Origin: Gyromitra esculenta
Lineage: Eukaryota; Ascomycota; Pezizomycetes; Pezizales; Discinaceae
Direction: 5' to 3'
Assembly: GCA_038503075.1 (NCBI GenBank)
Contig: JBCAML010000013.1
Span: forward strand, 372,001-436,000
DNA length: 64,000 bases
Both the position numbers and the translations under genes were made by a program. Position 1 is the first letter of the stretch. The number at the start of each line of letters is the position of its first letter. The notes below the pieces were generated by a model that was not told where the DNA came from, ran no database searches, and saw only the letters and a list, made by a program, of their open reading frames with translations. Below, one piece after another: positions 48,137 to 61,100 of the stretch.

Positions 48137-50976
48137 TTATCTTTTCCTTTTTCCATTCCCCCTTCCCATTGTCGGGGATTTATCTCCCGGACCTTCGGAA
48201 CTCAATACAGCTGAATGAAAACTTTCTAGGTCTCCTGCACAAGGTTTAACTTTCCTTGGTGCTTCTGATTTTGGACTAAGGGTAGCAGAATATGGTGTTG
48301 ATCTTGTGGATAGAGGTTTCTCGCCCCATAATTTCTGAGCTTCAGATCCGTATTCGGCGTCAAGATCTCCATGGGCATTTTTACAGCGGCAGCTGTAACA
48401 TTCGGTCTTGAACCTATGATTTAAACGGCCACATGACTGTGTCGATTGCACCAAATAGTTCTTGCGGGCTTCTAAAATAGCTGTAAAAAGGCATTTGGGC
48501 GCAGGAGTGAGTAATCTCCGATAAGGAGAATATTGTGTCAAATTCTCTGAGTACCTTGGGGCCACTGTGAATGGGATGGACGGCTCCCAGGTCTGGGAGG
48601 TGTATTGTGGGCTGGGGCTCATGGGCTGAGAACTTCCATGCAGTTCTCTCAAATTCTGGTGCTCATAAGATGAAAAAGTATCGGCAATTATATCTGGGGA
48701 AGGTGTACGCAGATATGAAATTGAGGGGGATGGTGATGGGGGAGGTGATGGCCAAGGAGCCGTAAAATTGTCGCGATATGGTGACTTCAAAGCGGTCATA
48801 TCGTACGCATCAGATTTATCTTCGCTATGAAATTTCCGTGCTAACCGGCATCTTATCCAGTCGAGTTCTTTCTCATCCTCACTGTGTGACTCGTTTTTAT
48901 CATCTTTGTAAACGTTAGTTGGTGGTACCTTAACACCCCATCTTTCTTCAAGGCTTCCAAAAACTGTGATGGATGAGCCGGGTAAAAGCTCAATTCGGCT
49001 TTCCGGGCTTCTAGTCGTTGGTTCTAAATTGATACCTTCTATAAAATCTAGATTGGGTTCTGGCCAAGGAGGGGGAGATGGTGTATTTGGGACACTAGTT
49101 TTAGCACCTAGCCGTGTCATGCATTCTAAATAGGCACACGATATTTCTTCCGAGATTTCCATGTCTCCGGATTCCCCCTCTGAGATATTATCGTCGTGAT
49201 AGTCATCTTCCTGTGCAGGTATATCTTGTTCTGGAGCCGAATTTTCTAGGGCCACAAAGATGCGGAAGTGGTGTATAGAACGTTCCATGTTACTAGATGG
49301 AGCCTGCATCCCATTATAGTAGTCAACGTAAACCCTCCTGAGGACTGGATCCCTAATAAACGCTTGCTGAACTATATCTTCTGGAACTAATACAAGATTA
49401 GCCTGGACATGAGACAAGTGGGAGCTGCCTGCGGGAGCATCTGATCCTAACTCCGTGATTTTCAAATCCTGCTCTAATTCACTTAGGGATACCGGAGGAG
49501 TAGTAGCTGATTGCTCTGAATATGGCGTATCTTCCATTGCTTGATCTAATATAGGGGATATAGAAGGGTTTATCGAGGTTACGTGGGCGGGTGGGGCATA
49601 TGAGACATATGGGGTTCCTAACTCTGCCGCCAAGAAACCCTCCTGCAATCGAGGATTTGGATTTAGTGGGCTTGTATTTGTAATAACTGCCGTATCCCCA
49701 TTATTTTCTTCTTCTTCTTCCACTGTCCCTAGATTAGTAGTTGAGGCTCTTGATCTTTGGCCTCTAGGATGGCGAGCTTGGTGTTCGATGCCTTCCAAAG
49801 TATCCGACTCGCGAAATGAGTGTCTTGGAGATCGCGTGGAAAATCGAATCGGAGGAGGAGAGTCATCGTAATCCTCAAAAATATCGTCATATGCTGGTGA
49901 AGGGTCTTGCGAGCGAGATGGTGATCGAGGAGGCTTTATTCGTGGGACTGTCCACCCATGCTCTAAGTTATATACTCTTACAGGCTGGGGCCCTCGGAGC
50001 GCTGCTGGATTATAGGTGTTACCTCTGCGAGGAGGTCCACGAGGAGAACCGTTTATGGGGTAATGACTTGCCGAAGGTTTTCTCTCTAGAGGTACACTGA
50101 AGAACTCATCCTCGATTCCGTCTTCATAAGGATCTACCTCACTGACCGTAACGGTTGACTGCAACCTAGGCGATTGCCATATCCTAGAACTAGGGTCGCT
50201 ATCACGAGGGTTTATGTGTTCCGAATGCTCTGAGAGCCTATTACTAGTCGTAGAGGTGTCCTGAGCTGCTTCACTACTCGTCGACGCAGCGAAGAAATTT
50301 TGGTGTATCTGATGGATCCAAATTTAACGGCGATGGAGTAAAATATATCAGTGACGGTCGAAAGCTAGCCCAATCTCGTGAAATAATCTCACCATTTGGT
50401 CAAGATCTAGAGAACTAGAACCTATCCTAGCACCACTGTGTCTCTCTACGCCTTCGCCTTCGCCTCTGGGAATGCTATCTTCCACCTCATCTGACTCTGA
50501 CCCTGAGTCATTCTCGGCGAGTCGTAGAAAGTATTCATCGACATCCATTTCGTCAAGATCCAGTTCTCTACGAGGACCACGCGAGGATCCTTCGCCGACA
50601 AAAAGAGAGGGCTAATATAGAATATTAGCTGATATATATATCTCGGAATGATGAGAAATGAGAAATTAGATTATCTGTGAAGAAAGCTCACATCGGTTGG
50701 TGGGGAAATATATGGGTTCTCAACTCGTTCTTCTTCTTCATCATCACATGAGGCTTCAATTTGATCTACGTCTGAAATATCTTCAATGTGCTGAAAGGTA
50801 AATCTATGACCAGTAATTTTTCTGTGAATGAGCTGCTGGTATAAATGTTTAGTAGAATTTACGATGGTATCAAAGATAATGGACGGGATATGATAGCTTG
50901 AAGTCATGCCAAGGAAACTTACAGTCGTATCTGGAGAAAAAGCCGGGTTCTCAATGCCTTTCTCTTTATCTAACAT
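48137..50976 (-). CDS. Hypothetical Ser/Pro-rich protein with C-terminal Cys cluster
   Basis: The proposed CDS is complement(join(48137..50308, 50393..50611, 50692..50790, 50923..50976)), 847 residues. All three introns are phase 0 and short (84, 81 and 132 bp). The N-terminus is acidic (EASCDDEEEERVENP, ENDSGSESDEVED), then long Ser/Pro/Arg-rich, probably disordered stretches, such as SPPPIRFSTRSPRHSF. A more ordered island lies near residues 400-470 (VLVPEDIVQQAFIRDPVLRRVYVDYY, HHFRIFVALENSAPE). Residues 750-766 hold a Cys-rich patch, CGRLNHRF then ECYSCRCKNAH, that could bind zinc. The protein ends in a basic GRGNGKRKR, a possible nuclear signal. I do not recognise the family. The first two exons are short and supported only by splice sites and frame, so the N-terminus is the least certain part. 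Confidence 0.72.
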
Positions 50977-52289
50977 CTTTTTAGGATAAAATTTCTATTG
51001 TTTATTGCTGCTAGTAAGCTCTGGTATTCTTAGAGGTAAGACTATAGTAAGAATAATGTTGATAGGAATTCGAATGCGATGGATATGAATATGACTAAAA
51101 AGGTAAAAGTATGTAATTGGAAACTTCAAGAGGTGAGGAAGGAGAATAGTCAAAGAGCTGAAAGGAGGATATATATACACTAAGAGAGCGCCTCGGCATT
51201 TAGTAAGATTCCAGGTGACGAGTTGATATTAGCCGAGTGATAAATCATGACGCGTTAATGCTGAAAGACATAATGTTTAATCACTTTAAAAAGGTATTTT
51301 TTTCTTTCAGGTATGTCCAGTAACTTCTACCTCTTTATGGATAAGATAAAACCATTTCTCTCTAAAAATATCTTTAGCATATTGTGATCTTTTTATTTGT
51401 GCGACACTATGAAAGGGAAGGTTTAGGGCTGTTCATAGCGGCTGTTATAGCAGGTAAGCCGGCTAGTTTCAACTTGAAAAAAATAATTTCCCACTTGCGG
51501 GACTTAGATGCCGTGCACTGCGTCATGTGCAGGGTTGAAAAGCAGTCTTGAAATGTTACTTGGCATGGTAACAGAGTTAGCTGCTCTCCAAAGATATAAG
51601 TACCGATTCAAAGAAAACTCTTATATTGATTGAACTATGTTGCATACCTCAAGTTTGGAACCCTATCGAAAAACGGGAGCACTGGATATTTTGGATTTGA
51701 TCGTTTACCGTTTATCTTCGGCGAATAATTGAATACCCAATCCTTGGGAAGCAACACCAAATCACAGATAAATAATTCTCATGCATAGGCTAGAGCCTGA
51801 ACTCTTATGTGGCAGCACAGAGTTCCGTAATATATTTCAATGCCCTATTTCAAGCACCTCTATTCGAAAATTAACAATTTTGAACAAACATGCGAGGAAC
51901 AGGAAAAAAAGATAAGATTCTCGGGAACTTCGGTCAAAAACTCTTCCTCAAAATGAACAAAAAAAACACAAAGCCAAGGTATTAGTACTTAAGGGTCTAT
52001 GGGCGTTGAAAGAAAAGGAAACCGATATGACGAAACAGAAGGGGTTCCCACAGGTACCAATACAAGTATGAATAAGACACAAAAGAGAAATGAATAAAAA
52101 ATAGAACGACGCCTGGAAGGAATAAGATAGCAATAACTCCTCCGCCGCCTGTCCGATGATATACAGCTCCGAAGATATGCGTGGTGTTGGGAGTTTTTGT
52201 GGGATGCTCAATTTAGTTTGAATATGCCGCGTTTAGCGATCTCCGGTAGATTTTATCGATGCTCGTCGAACTAGAGCCTCCAAAGGCTT
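50977..52289. other. Gene-free spacer
   Basis: Upstream region of the 847-residue gene and 3' region of the PRKRIP1-like gene. AT-rich; nothing recognised. Confidence 0.55.
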
Positions 52290-52913
52290 TTAATCGGAGT
52301 CGTCGTGAATAATCAACCCGTTTCCCTCCTCAACTTCTACTTGTGGCGACGGTTCTCGTTCTTCGTCTTTCTTATCATTAGCCTTCGGTGCATTCGGATT
52401 TGCCTTCGAAACCCCATTGGCGCCCCCATTCGTGTCCACCTTCACATCTCCATTTTGTTCCTTCATCTCGATATCTCCCTCTTTCCCACCCTTTCCCTTC
52501 TTCTCCTTTTTCTTCATCCTCCTCCTGCGATTCTTCTCGGTCTTTTCATCATCTTTCTTCCTTAGTTCCTCCGTCTTTTCTATAAATTCTTTCTCGTCCT
52601 TCTCCTTCTTCACTTCTTCGTCCATCAATCGCAGCCGCTCATACTCCCGCCTCCGTGCCGCCTTATAAACATGGAATTCACCAGATCCCGCACCGGCAGA
52701 CGAACCCTGAACATTTGCAACGATCTCCGGCGGTGGTGGGAGTGTCTTGGGCTTGGGGCCTCGCGGAAGCGCGATTTCGCGATCGGGCTTAGCAAATAGG
52801 GAGCTGACGGAGGCGGCCTGTGAAGAGACGGGGGAGAGGGCACGGCGCTTGGTGGGCCGCTTGGAACGACGGTCGTGGGAGGTAGGGATGGATTCGGGGA
52901 TTGGTTCCGACAT
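52290..52913 (-). CDS. PRKRIP1 homologue (DUF1168), spliceosome-associated protein
   Basis: A single exon of 207 residues. The diagnostic DUF1168 motif is FHVYKAARRREYERLRLMDE (about residues 80-100). A long Lys/Glu/Arg-rich helix follows (KKEKDEKEFIEKTEELRKK) with a basic run RRRRMKKKEKKGKGGK, then an acidic tail ending in GLIIHDDSD. The N-terminus has RRSKRPTKRRALSPVSS. Human PRKRIP1 is a nuclear double-stranded-RNA-binding protein found in catalytic-stage spliceosomes; the fungal protein is likely nuclear with a similar role (family knowledge). The frame extends upstream to an ATG at 53015, but the added 34 residues look like leader sequence and the ATG at 52913 precedes the family-like N-terminus. 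It is divergent from the UBE2O gene 1.2 kb away. Confidence 0.88.
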   Translation of the reverse strand: MSEPIPESIPTSHDRRSKRPTKRRALSPVSSQAASVSSLFAKPDREIALPRGPKPKTLPPPPEIVANVQGSSAGAGSGEFHVYKAARRREYERLRLMDEEVKKEKDEKEFIEKTEELRKKDDEKTEKNRRRRMKKKEKKGKGGKEGDIEMKEQNGDVKVDTNGGANGVSKANPNAPKANDKKDEEREPSPQVEVEEGNGLIIHDDSD

Positions 52914-54146
52914 TGTTGGAGGGATGGTGATGTGGAGCTGTGTTGGAGCTTGGAGGAAACGAAACGAAACATGAGGAATTGGAAGTCGAGGCGACGTGAC
53001 AGATGCTTGGCGCATAAAAGTTACCCGGCGCTTGCTTGGGTTTCAGATATGCAGAAATGATCTGGTATGCGTATTTTCGAGCACTATCGTCACTACGTGT
53101 AATACATGTATAGCTGGGCTGTTCGTCAATCTGAACTTAAGAGCTATATCGAGTTTAGGGTGGCGCTCGATTATAGAAACCTGATCTCGTGAGGCCCTGA
53201 TGCCGTTGTTACCCCATGCCATTGTTCTGAAAGCCTTCTGGTTAAGGAAAATAGGCAATGCTTGAAGCATAACATCCACCCAGTACAAATCTCTCTACGC
53301 GCGCACTTTATTTTGTTGAATTTTTAAGTTAGAATTTTTAGCAGCTTCTGCTGGTTCGAGAGCGCACTTGTATGTATCCGAACAATCTCTTCGGCCGAGT
53401 CTGATGCAAGTTCGAGGAACACTTCGCCCTCTCGGTAGCAATACTATCGTACGCTCTAGATACCAAGGACGATCTACTACTAATTACTGCAATAGAAGCA
53501 GCCTTATTGTGGGTGGCGGCCATCGATGTGACTTTTCTGCACTTCTGTGTCATATCCTACGGTGCAGAAATACTAACCCTGGGTAACTCTAGGAAATTGG
53601 AGGGACATGTCAACAGTAGAGAACGAGATCAAGGAAACGGATGGATACGAACAGCGTGTAGGTTAGATGCAGGTTTGCTTTTCTCCAATCCGAATGAGTC
53701 ACGTGACGTAGATTACGCAAGGTTGATGCAGAGGGAATCTCGCCGAGTCCTCGTCAAACCTTCTGCTGAGAACTCAAACTCAGTTATTTGAGATAGCTGA
53801 ATTGATTTTAAATCAACCTCATGGATAATTTGACAACTTCTCGCCACAACATAAGCCATATTTCTTATGATAATAAAGTCTTAATGTCTCATTACTCTTC
53901 GCGAGCCGCAACACCACAGCTTAGTCATGTGCACACCCCCACCAACGGCTCTCGGGGTTCTTTTTCTCCCATGTTCCAGTCCTCCATCACCGCCCAGCCA
54001 CCATTCTCAACAGAAAGGAAAAAAGGGGACCTTTCCTTCTCTCCCCAGATCTCCACAGCACTCTATTCCACCTACGCTTCCTCACCTTAGACAATTGCAG
54101 AGGAAAGGAGAAGAAAAAAGTACACGTAAACCGGTCAGACTTGTAA
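52914..54146. other. Divergent intergenic region between PRKRIP1 and UBE2O genes
   Basis: It should hold both promoters. No TATA element was identified with confidence. Short open frames on both strands show no domains. Confidence 0.55.
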
Positions 54147-57100
54147 ATGTCACCCCCTGATTCCGAGAAACGACAGCGCGCAGACTCACCTAGGAGGCCG
54201 CGTCAAAATGCTTCGGTACGATCTTGGTCCGAGATGCCACCGAGGGCTCCAGAAGGGGAGACGTGGAAAACTGTATGTACCAGCCAGTCTTCCTTGGAGA
54301 GGGGGAAATTATAGGGATATGAGATGGGATGCTGATAGTTGGAGCCTTAGCTTTTCTTGGAAGATACCTGTGAGCTAAAGAACCCACCGGGGACCATTGG
54401 TGTTGTTGCTGTAGGTGTTCAATATCCTAGACATGGAAAACGAGCCGAAGAGCATGGACTGACTGGGAATTAAGAAAACATGGCACGACATTGACGACCA
54501 GGACAATTGGGAGGAAATCGACGATTGCATCCCAGGTAAATACGCAACTAACGCCGAAGTTTTAGAGTTCCGATCAACGGGCCAGGTTCGTCTTTCTCAT
54601 TTAGTTGCCAGCTCGCCTCATATGAGCTAACATTACATGTATCTAGCCACCACGCCACTTCCTCCTCCTAACCCCCTCCTCCCCTGCTCAGCCACCCATG
54701 CTTCTTCACGAATCAGAACTGACCCTCCTCGACCGAGCTCTTGCTTTCGGAGACGTTGTCAAACGATCCCTAACATCCACCCTCTCCGGTACGGTAATAT
54801 CCGTATCCACCTCCGTCGGTCTTCGCCACTCATTCATCGACCCCTCCGAGCCTTCCGAAAACAGCGGCCATGTTGTAAACGTACCCGAAGAGGAACTCGT
54901 CCTTGCGAACGATTGGAACGAGGGCGACTTCGTTGTCTATAAAAACTGCTGGATGGGCGTGGTGGACGAGGTCGTCGATGATGTTGCAGTACGGCTGGAA
55001 AACGGGAGTGTGGTTGTAGTCGAGAACCCATTCGGGTTAGAGATCCCGATCCTTAGTGAAGAGGAGGAGGCAGCAGTGCAAAGCATCAGCTCGCCAATAA
55101 ATGGTGCTAGTGCAACGGAAATAAGGGCGGATCCTAAACCGGCCACGTTGACCGGGAGGAAAGTTTCAAGGCCGAAAACTGTGCAAGCTCCAAGTCATCT
55201 TTCAGCGGGTCAAACCGTAACGACAACGAAAGCGAACCTGCGGAGAGGGCGTTGGCTGTACGGCGCATATAACGCTAGCATCTCCCCTACGGGAGTGGTT
55301 GTGAGTGTCAATACTGTCAAGATCGTCGTGAATTGGCTATGCCAGAACATGATGGTATCCGGCCGCTTCGTCCCCGTGGAGAAACCAGACTCGTCTATCG
55401 AAGGCGATGCTGAGATTGCACGGCTGAAAAAATTCCGAAAATCTACGGGTGGCTTCGTAGGCATTTACGGTGAACCCCATGCCGGCATTAATGGTACAGG
55501 TGGAGGTGGAGAACTACAGGTGGGCGATAGAGTTCGCTTTAGGGATTTGGAGGGCGCTGTAGTTAAATACAATGGTGGCGTCAGAAAGATTCCGAGAAGC
55601 GAAACTATGGGTTTCGAGGTCAACACTTTTGTGGTTGTGGAAACAAGGACTCGTGTTAGGGTGTTATGGCAGGATATGAGAGAGACTGTCGAAGAGGCTC
55701 GAGCTCTAGTGCCATATCTCAATGTTGACGAACACGAAGTTTGGCCGGGTGAAATGATCGTGATCAAATCGGAGCCTGAGGACGATAAAGTCAAGCCAGC
55801 TGAAGTCGAGGCTGGTAATACAGGGAGGCAGCAGTTTGAAGGTGCTTGGCAGTTTTTTAATGCTACACTTTCAACCGTGGAGAACGCCATGCCTGCACCG
55901 GAATTCATAAAACCCGCGAAAGTTGGTGTGATACAGACTGCCAACCCGGCCGAACGGGTTGCGAAAGTTATGTGGTTTTCGGAGCCGAAGGTGGAAGTTA
56001 CGGGAAATATCATGATCCCCGGCTCAAAGACTGGGCCACTTGGGGAAAAGGTTGAGGATGTATCGTTTTACGAGATTGTTGCACACCAAGCTTTGGGTGT
56101 AAGAAGAGGCGACTTTGTGCTCGTTGCACCAGAACGGGTCATCTCAGAAGAACCAGTTAGAGCTACTACGCCTAACGGCGACGCGAATAATACGGACCAA
56201 TCCTCTACCCAACAGCAAGCAATGGCCGAAGGAGGCCAGTGGCAGCAAATGGCAGAAGGGTTGAGAGGAATGGTTGATGGTGGCTTACTGGCAAACCTGA
56301 GTGCGGCACTAGGGAATAGCACACACCCACAGTTACAGGCCGTTAGTAGAATGCTCAATCAACTGCCACTGATAAATGGATCATCACAGCAACCCACCAA
56401 CCAACCAGGATCTCAAAATCTGCAACCGGTGGGCGAGGACGCGTACTTGGATCAGCCCTTAGACTGGGTTGGTGAGATTGTGGATCTAGGATTGGATGGG
56501 CTGATTACGGTGAGGCTTGGGGCACTAGATGAGCCAGTTGACATTAAGGTTCCGATCGAGCGGTTACATATCATCTTCAACGACGATATGGAATTTGATG
56601 GTCTTAGCGACGAGGATGATGAGGATGCAGAGTACGATAGCGAAGAAAGCGGATCCGATGATCTTGAGTTTGACGACGACGATAGCATGGCCACTGGATG
56701 GGTAGATGACGATATGGTTATCGAAGAGCGTGTTTATTATCAAGGCGGGGAGCGTCTGGCAAATGATGGCGGCGAGGAAGCCTGGTCCACGGATGAAGAA
56801 GTGGATGATATGGATCTAGAAGGCGATAATGATGGTCTACCGCCGCTCGTTAGTCTGGGTAGCACTGATGAAGACACCGAGATGTCGAACAGTGGAAAGC
56901 TAGAGCCAGGAAAGAAAGAACCAAAGGAAGAGTCAGAGGAGAGTGAGGAGAAGGCTATGCAACCTCCTCCAATACCAGAGAATATACCCGCCCCAGAAGC
57001 ATTCGCCATCCCCACATCCTCCAACCAACCACCCCGCTTCGCAATTCTCGATAGCGAAGTCCCAACCGACCACGCTTTTGGCAATCAACTTCCCACCCCG

Positions 57101-58146
57101 CTCGACACAGCCTTTCTCCGCCGTATCAACAAAGAACATAAAATATTATCCACTTCCCTCCCAGATGGCATCCTTGTGCGTTCGTGGGAAAATCGGATGG
57201 ATCTACTCAGGGTGCTGATCATCGGTCCTCTTAACACCCCGTACGAGCTCGCGCCGTTCGTGTTTGATTTCCATTTTTCGAGAACATTCCCGCAGACCCC
57301 ACCACTAGCACATTTTCATAGTTGGACCGGGGGCATTGGAAGGGTTAATCCAAATCTCTATGAGGACGGGAAAATATGTTTGAGTTTGCTGGGAACATGG
57401 CATGCAGAAAGAAGGAATGAGGGATGGAGTGCAGGAGGTAGCTCGGTGTTGCAGGTATTGGTTAGTTTGATGGGCCTAGTGTTGGTTAGAGAGCCGTACT
57501 ATAGTAAGTCACGTCACCTTTTTTAGGCTTTTTGCTTTCGTTTGTGAGGGATATAAAGCTGTGATATGATGACCTGAGTGCATTTGGCTTGAGTACGGAC
57601 CACATGAAAGTGTGCTCACGTCAATGAGGAAATACTCAAGCTACCTTATTTTACTATATTTGAACTATCCAGCTACCCCTTTACACTAAATTTCCCGTTC
57701 TATTGACACTTAGCATATAATCAATCGCTAATGATACTTCCTACGTCACAGATGAAGCTGGTTTCGGCGTCTACGTCGGTGCCAAAGAAGCAGCTCTCAA
57801 TTCCACTTTATACTCGGAAAAGGCCTACATCCTTGCCCGTGGCTTCGTTAAACGTGTCCTGCAACGACCAGTGCAAGGGTTTGAAGAGGAGATTAAGTGG
57901 CTGTATTTGCCTAACCACGAAGGAGGTCCTGGACTATTGAAGGAGGTCGTAAAAAGAGCGGAGGAGGTTATTAAAAGGAGCTCGGTCTCGCGAGAAGGTG
58001 AAGCAGAGACAGAAATGGGGAGTGAGGGGGTAGGAAGAATTAGTGCCGGTGCGATAGTATTACTGAAAAGACACCAGGATGTCTTGGTGGAGATGTTAAA
58101 CAGGGTAGAGAAACACGCTGATGAGCAAAAATCTGCCTCGCCTTAA
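54147..58146 (+). CDS. UBE2O: UBE2O-type E2/E3 hybrid ubiquitin-conjugating enzyme
   Basis: The proposed CDS is join(54147..54272, 54475..54585, 54647..57503, 57752..58146), 1162 residues. UBE2O accepts ubiquitin from E1 and transfers it directly to substrates, often unassembled basic proteins. The N-terminal 96 residues come from two small exons plus a 17-codon stretch before the first obvious ATG (54698), supported by frame, branch GAGCTAAC and splice ends. Next come beta-rich conserved regions (LALAFGDVV-like start, VYKNCWMGVVDEV, GRWLYGAYNASI, GDRVRFRDLEGAVVKY). A long acidic linker follows (DEDDEDAEYDSEESGSDD). The UBC domain starts near 925 with HKILSTSLPDGILVRSWE, then FDFHFSRTFPQTPP. 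The active Cys is residue 990 in GKICLSLLGTW, and the domain ends across the last intron (PYYNEAGFGVYVG). The C-terminal tail is helical. The first exon is the least certain; 54698 is an alternative start. Confidence 0.88.
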
Positions 58147-61100
58147 AGTACACAGACTGGTAAGCGGTAGAGACAACACACAGTTTTATTAAAAGCTGGC
58201 CGAGTATTTTACTTTTCTTTGGTTTTTCATTCGAGTAGGGAATAGAACGGGATCTGGGAGGGAGCTTATCATTTGCGTTAATCGCGTTTCCTATCTTTTA
58301 TGGCGTTATTGGTCTACTCTACGTAATCGGCGGGGTGACCAGGTGTCACTGGTTTGGAAGCTGTAAACTTACTCTGTATGAATGAATGAATTAAATAAGT
58401 AGCTATATGTAACAATCATAGAAACAGAGTGGATATATATCGAAACGCCTAAAGCAGAGCAAAGTCTATTCCATAGATCATGAATATTAAGCTTTCCTAG
58501 ATAGTATATCAGCTATGTCAAATAACTCTCACAAATAGATGCCTAGTTAGTCCCAATACTGCCTTTACTGATCACGAGCACTGGAAGGAAGTGCTGAGGG
58601 CGCTCTGCGAGCGAGTGACAATCTGTGACGAATTATTCGTGGAACCTCAAATACTTACTCCAACGCTGCAGCATTAGAGACCAAAGGTAATGATTCATGA
58701 CGACGTACACTTATCAAGCATTTTCCAGCTATGGATACGAGTTTATCACTCTTTCAGACCGAATTACGATGTGGCAGGTAAACCCCTATTTGGGCTGTGA
58801 TTAAACCCTGGAGCCACATTACAACCATCAACCCCACCAGCGAAGCGATCTCATCAGCAAGTTCAGTAATAGTGAACGAGTATTAAATATTCGTTCTATA
58901 TCTCCGATGCTGTTAGATCCAAGCTTAGATATTGATATAGAGTTGCGTGAGCTCAGCGCAAGCCAAGGCTCATGAGTGTCATGAGTCGAGTTTCGGTGTG
59001 CAACCAAGACGCAACCGAAAGACCAAATAGATATATCAGATCATGCTACTCTAGAAATCTACGGTTAATTTAAATAGAATCTTAAGTTTCATTGCTCTCT
59101 GTTGGAAATTATCCCAATTTCGAGCTCGAACTCTGTGGTGGACAGGAGGGACTTACTTATTTATGCCAAAACCCCTTCCGTGTCTAGCTGAAGCATGGCC
59201 ACCTTTCAATGGCATTTCAGTAGGATATTTCCCGTCCCGTCCCAAACCACCACATAGACCGGATCTAAAAATAAAACGAATTGGTTTTTCACGGTGTCCG
59301 TCTGTTGGACTTGGCCATGCTTACGCTGACGCTGGTGCCAAATATGCGCTGCCAGGATTAACTAACTGGCTATATAACATGCCACATGACATATACCCCT
59401 TTTCCCATTATGAATGTGATAAATTGAGGGTATTTTGATCTAGACGCTCAGGCTTGCCTGTTGGATTTTCTATTCAGGTTTTTACTCGGCTTCTCGAGGA
59501 AGCGCCCATGCCAGGAGCCAGGCTTGGGATGTTGGTGCGCTATTTGTGGTACCTATTAAACAAAACCGGTTATATACAGTGGAGGTATTGCTGGAGATAT
59601 TTCTTATTATGTGGCCGAAGAGACTTCGTACCGTAATTCATCTGCTTTGCTCTATCCTCGCAGTGTGTTTCTATCAGCACTGTATTTCTATCGAACATCC
59701 CGTTGATTGTGTTTTCGGAAGTTCAGGTATGAATTATTTAGTCACCGGCTGCAGCTGTTATCTGAATATTCCTGTGACCACTTATCCTAAATACATTTCA
59801 GCACTTCCGGCAACTTCCTCGGCTCACGTGAATCTTCAGCAGCACAAACGACATAGCCTCGCTCAAGTTTAAAGTGTTGCCCCTGACCCGAGTTATCGAA
59901 ATCATCATTCGATCAAATCTAAATATTAGCACGAGAAGAAACGAACCATGGAAGCCTCTCTAATTGGCTAGAGTTGGCTGGATAAAATCAATAGACTCCG
60001 ATCACGAGTGATAGATGAGAAATAGCATGTAGCGGATGTTTATAGTAGAGCGCTGTAGAACTTCTAGTAGTAAGAATCCCTAAATATCGCCTCGGTAAAT
60101 AAACAATTGGTGATTGAATACTCCATGAAAACTAAGGGAGAGAACGAGAAAACAGGAATTGCCTTCATCTTTAATCATAACCAGACCCACACAAACAGTT
60201 AAACAGACAATATCGAGCGAATAGTGAAGATTTAACCGTATTTTTGTGCGAGAACCCTTCGGGTGGTCAATTAAGAATGGCTGTACCTGATCTGTAATGA
60301 AATTCTTAGAACCCATTATCACCGAGATAAACCAAGTCAAATGCCTCTGGGGGGGCTGTATTCAGAAGTGCAGAACGGGTGTTGCGGCTGGCCCGTAACT
60401 CAAAAATATAGGTGGGCGTCAACAGCCAAAAATCCATCATGAAATAGCACTCGGTATCACTATCTTCTCAGAACATTATAATTACCTCACGCGTTTTGAG
60501 GCTAACTTTGGCATTTTTATATCATAAAAACTGAGTTAAGTTTCCAAGGACACCAATAAGTAAACATCAAACATTCTTCTCAATTTATTAGGAATATTGG
60601 TTGCTGTTGTATCTAGCGATGTATGTGATATCTACATTGTACGATCCAAATTCCTGATATTTACCTAAATAACTTGAAGCTCCAGAACCTAATTCTCACG
60701 GCGCAAATTGAAGTGAATCTGTTCACTAATTGCAATTAATCCCGTATTACCAATAAAACCAGATTGTTGTGATCCAGGCTCCCACGTTAAATGTAGCCTT
60801 CCGTCTGGGAAATTTGATTACAGCAATTTTCTGGGAATGCAACGGAATCACAGTTCAGCAGCATCATATAGTGCTTCAATCCAGGACGCTGGAAAATGGG
60901 TAAGATTTAATATAGTTATCTGTAATTTTTAGTTGGAATTGTGTAAGCAGTCTCTCGGTGAGAAGATGTGGCTGTTACTCGCCTAGTTTTAAACTACAAG
61001 TCACGGTCGAGCGGAAACCGACAATAGCATGGCACGCCTAGCCTGGGCAACTCCTAAATACGGTTTCCTACAAGGCTTCACTCATGGTCAATCTCTTCTA

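Noticed and set aside
52914..53015. Longer start for the PRKRIP1-like protein
   Set aside because: The extra 34 residues look like translated leader sequence and are not family-like; kept as an alternative.
54536..54559. A 24-base GT..AG segment in the UBE2O second exon that looks like an intron
   Set aside because: Too short to be spliced; it is an in-frame eight-codon stretch and reads through without a stop.
59483..59495. TACTCGGCTTC string resembling the left end of the CTCG MITEs
   Set aside because: No inverted partner at a suitable distance downstream.
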